A stretch of 6,813 bases of DNA, taken from contig CAJBLW010000139.1 of the NCBI GenBank assembly GCA_903953985.1, positions 1-6,813 of the forward strand. Direction: 5' to 3'. The notes below the pieces were generated by a model. That model did not search any database and had not been told where the DNA came from. It saw only the letters and a list, made by a program, of their open reading frames with translations. The stretch is from an uncultured Burkholderiales bacterium (GTDB lineage Bacteria; Pseudomonadota; Gammaproteobacteria; Burkholderiales; Burkholderiaceae_C). A program made the position numbers and the translations under genes. Shown here one piece after another: positions 6,064 to 6,813 of this stretch (positions are counted from its first letter, which is position 1; every line of letters begins with the position of its first letter).

Positions 6064-6092
6064 CTCAAAGGGTTTGAAAGCATCGATAGAAT
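6064..6092 (+). promoter_or_regulatory. Candidate clpS promoter with inverted repeat
   Basis: TAGAAT at 6087-6092 matches TATAAT in 5 of 6 positions. Seventeen bases upstream is CTCAAA (6064-6069), a poor -35 (3 of 6). Transcription would then begin at about 6098-6099, on the clpS ATG itself. A perfect inverted repeat, TCAAA-GGG-TTTGA (6065-6077), lies between and over these elements and could be a protein site. I find no better promoter in the 159-base gap, but this one is not strong. Confidence 0.3.
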
Positions 6093-6098
6093 GAAATC

Positions 6099-6458
6099 AT
6101 GGCGACGAAAAAACCTTCCAAACCCACGCTGCCGACCGTGACTCCGCGAGCGCCCGATGGCGGCGACGCCGTGGTCCTCGAAAGACGTGCCCAGAAAATA
6201 GAACCGCCCCAGATGTACCAGGTGGCGATGCTCAACGACGACTTCACCCCGATGGAATTCGTGGTGATGGTGATCCAGGAGTTTTTCAGCAAAGACCGGG
6301 AAGCGGCGACCCAAATCATGCTCAAAATCCACTTGGATGGCAAAGGCGTGTGTGGTGTTTACTCACGCGACGTTGCCGCCACCAAGGTCGATCAGGTTCT
6401 GGACGCGGCCAAACAGGCCGGTCATCCGCTGCAATGTGTCAGTGAACCCATTGAATAA
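6099..6458 (+). CDS. clpS: ATP-dependent Clp protease adaptor ClpS
   Basis: ClpS binds the N-terminal domain of ClpA and hands over proteins with destabilising N-terminal residues (N-end rule) to ClpAP. The 119 residues have a flexible, Pro/Lys-rich N-terminal extension (1-38), then the ClpS core from YQVAMLNDDFTPMEFVV (40-56). It continues with FFSKDREAATQIMLKIHLDG (62-81) and GVCGVYSRDVAATKV (83-97). N46, D47, D48 and H78 correspond to the pocket residues of E. coli (D35, D36, H66) that hold the substrate N-terminus, so it should be active. It ends 60 bases before clpA, its partner. No clear Shine-Dalgarno precedes ATG 6099, though the protein start MATKKPSKP fits the family. An ATG at 6091 is in another frame and gives only a 16-residue peptide. 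Confidence 0.97.
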   Translation: MATKKPSKPTLPTVTPRAPDGGDAVVLERRAQKIEPPQMYQVAMLNDDFTPMEFVVMVIQEFFSKDREAATQIMLKIHLDGKGVCGVYSRDVAATKVDQVLDAAKQAGHPLQCVSEPIE

Positions 6459-6518
6459 GTCGGTATGCCCCCCACCTCCTACTCATATCATTTACTCAGC
6501 AAGGCATAAGGAAATCAC

Positions 6519-6813
6519 ATGATTGCCCAAGAATTGGAAGTCAGCTTGCACATGGCCTTTGTTGAAGCTCGTCAACAGCGCCACGAATTCATCACTGTCG
6601 AGCACTTGCTGCTGGCCCTGTTGGACAACCCCAGCGCGGCCGAAGTGTTGCGAGCATGTGCGGCCAACATTGATGATTTGCGCAAGGCCTTGAGCAATTT
6701 CATCAAGGACAACACCCCACAGGTCGCCGGTACGGAAGAGGTGGACACGCAGCCCACATTGGGGTTCCAGCGCGTGATCCAGCGCGCCATCATGCATGTG
6801 CAATCCACAGGCA
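6519..6813 (+). CDS. clpA: ATP-dependent Clp protease ATP-binding subunit ClpA (5' part)
   Basis: The first 98 codons of clpA are present and the gene runs off the end of the window; the full protein is usually about 750-770 residues. ClpA is an AAA+ unfoldase that feeds substrates to the ClpP peptidase. What is visible is the N-terminal domain: MIAQELEVSLHMAFVEARQQ, then RHEFITVEHLLLALLDNPSA (21-40), and DTQPTLGFQRVIQRAIMHVQ near the end, all close to E. coli ClpA. This N-domain is the ClpS docking site, in keeping with clpS directly upstream. The start is firm, with AAGGA at 6508-6512 and a 6-base spacer. The ATPase modules cannot be judged. The 60-base gap to clpS shows no terminator, so the two are probably co-transcribed. 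Confidence 0.97.
   Translation, partial: MIAQELEVSLHMAFVEARQQRHEFITVEHLLLALLDNPSAAEVLRACAANIDDLRKALSNFIKDNTPQVAGTEEVDTQPTLGFQRVIQRAIMHVQSTG

Noticed and set aside
1..6813. Mobile element, CRISPR array, defence or toxin-antitoxin system
   Set aside because: No repeat-spacer pattern, transposase, integrase, terminal repeats or paired small toxin genes were seen; nearly all sequence is accounted for by conserved housekeeping genes.

Overview
The window looks like an ordinary piece of core chromosome from a betaproteobacterium, most likely Burkholderiales and probably the Comamonadaceae. The clues are the protein sequences themselves (PheS, PheT, ClpS and a DUF1840 protein of the type I know from this order), the fairly GC-rich third codon positions, and the gene order. 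This placement is inference from recalled family sequences, not from a search.

Left part, plus strand (1-4899): the 3' end of rpmI (ribosomal protein L35), then rplT (L20), pheS and pheT (the two subunits of phenylalanyl-tRNA synthetase), ihfA (integration host factor alpha) and a small DUF1840 gene. The order rpmI-rplT-pheS-pheT-ihfA is the same as in Escherichia coli. It groups ribosome parts, a tRNA-charging enzyme and a DNA-bending protein. A strong hairpin followed by a T-run lies between rplT and pheS, so transcription probably partly stops there before the synthetase genes. pheT and ihfA are 9 bases apart, with the ihfA Shine-Dalgarno on the pheT stop codon. The DUF1840 gene follows 21 bases after ihfA and probably rides on the same transcript.

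Middle part, minus strand (4903-5939): a gene for an exported DUF192 protein, whose stop codon is only 3 bases from the convergent DUF1840 stop, and upstream of it a cold-shock-domain protein with an unusual 34-residue hydrophilic tail. About 206 bases between these two show no convincing gene but contain a weak terminator candidate and a run of eight G (minus strand).

Right part, plus strand (6099-6813): clpS, the adaptor that delivers N-end-rule substrates, followed by the start of clpA, the ATPase it serves; clpA runs off the window. csp and clpS are divergent and share a 159-base intergenic region with possible promoters and two small inverted repeats.

I see no mobile element, CRISPR array, tRNA, rRNA, toxin-antitoxin pair or defence genes. 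I do not think there is a hidden new system here. The points most worth a second look are the rplT-pheS hairpin, the tail on the cold-shock protein, the DUF1840 gene joined to ihfA, and the possibly leaderless clpS.
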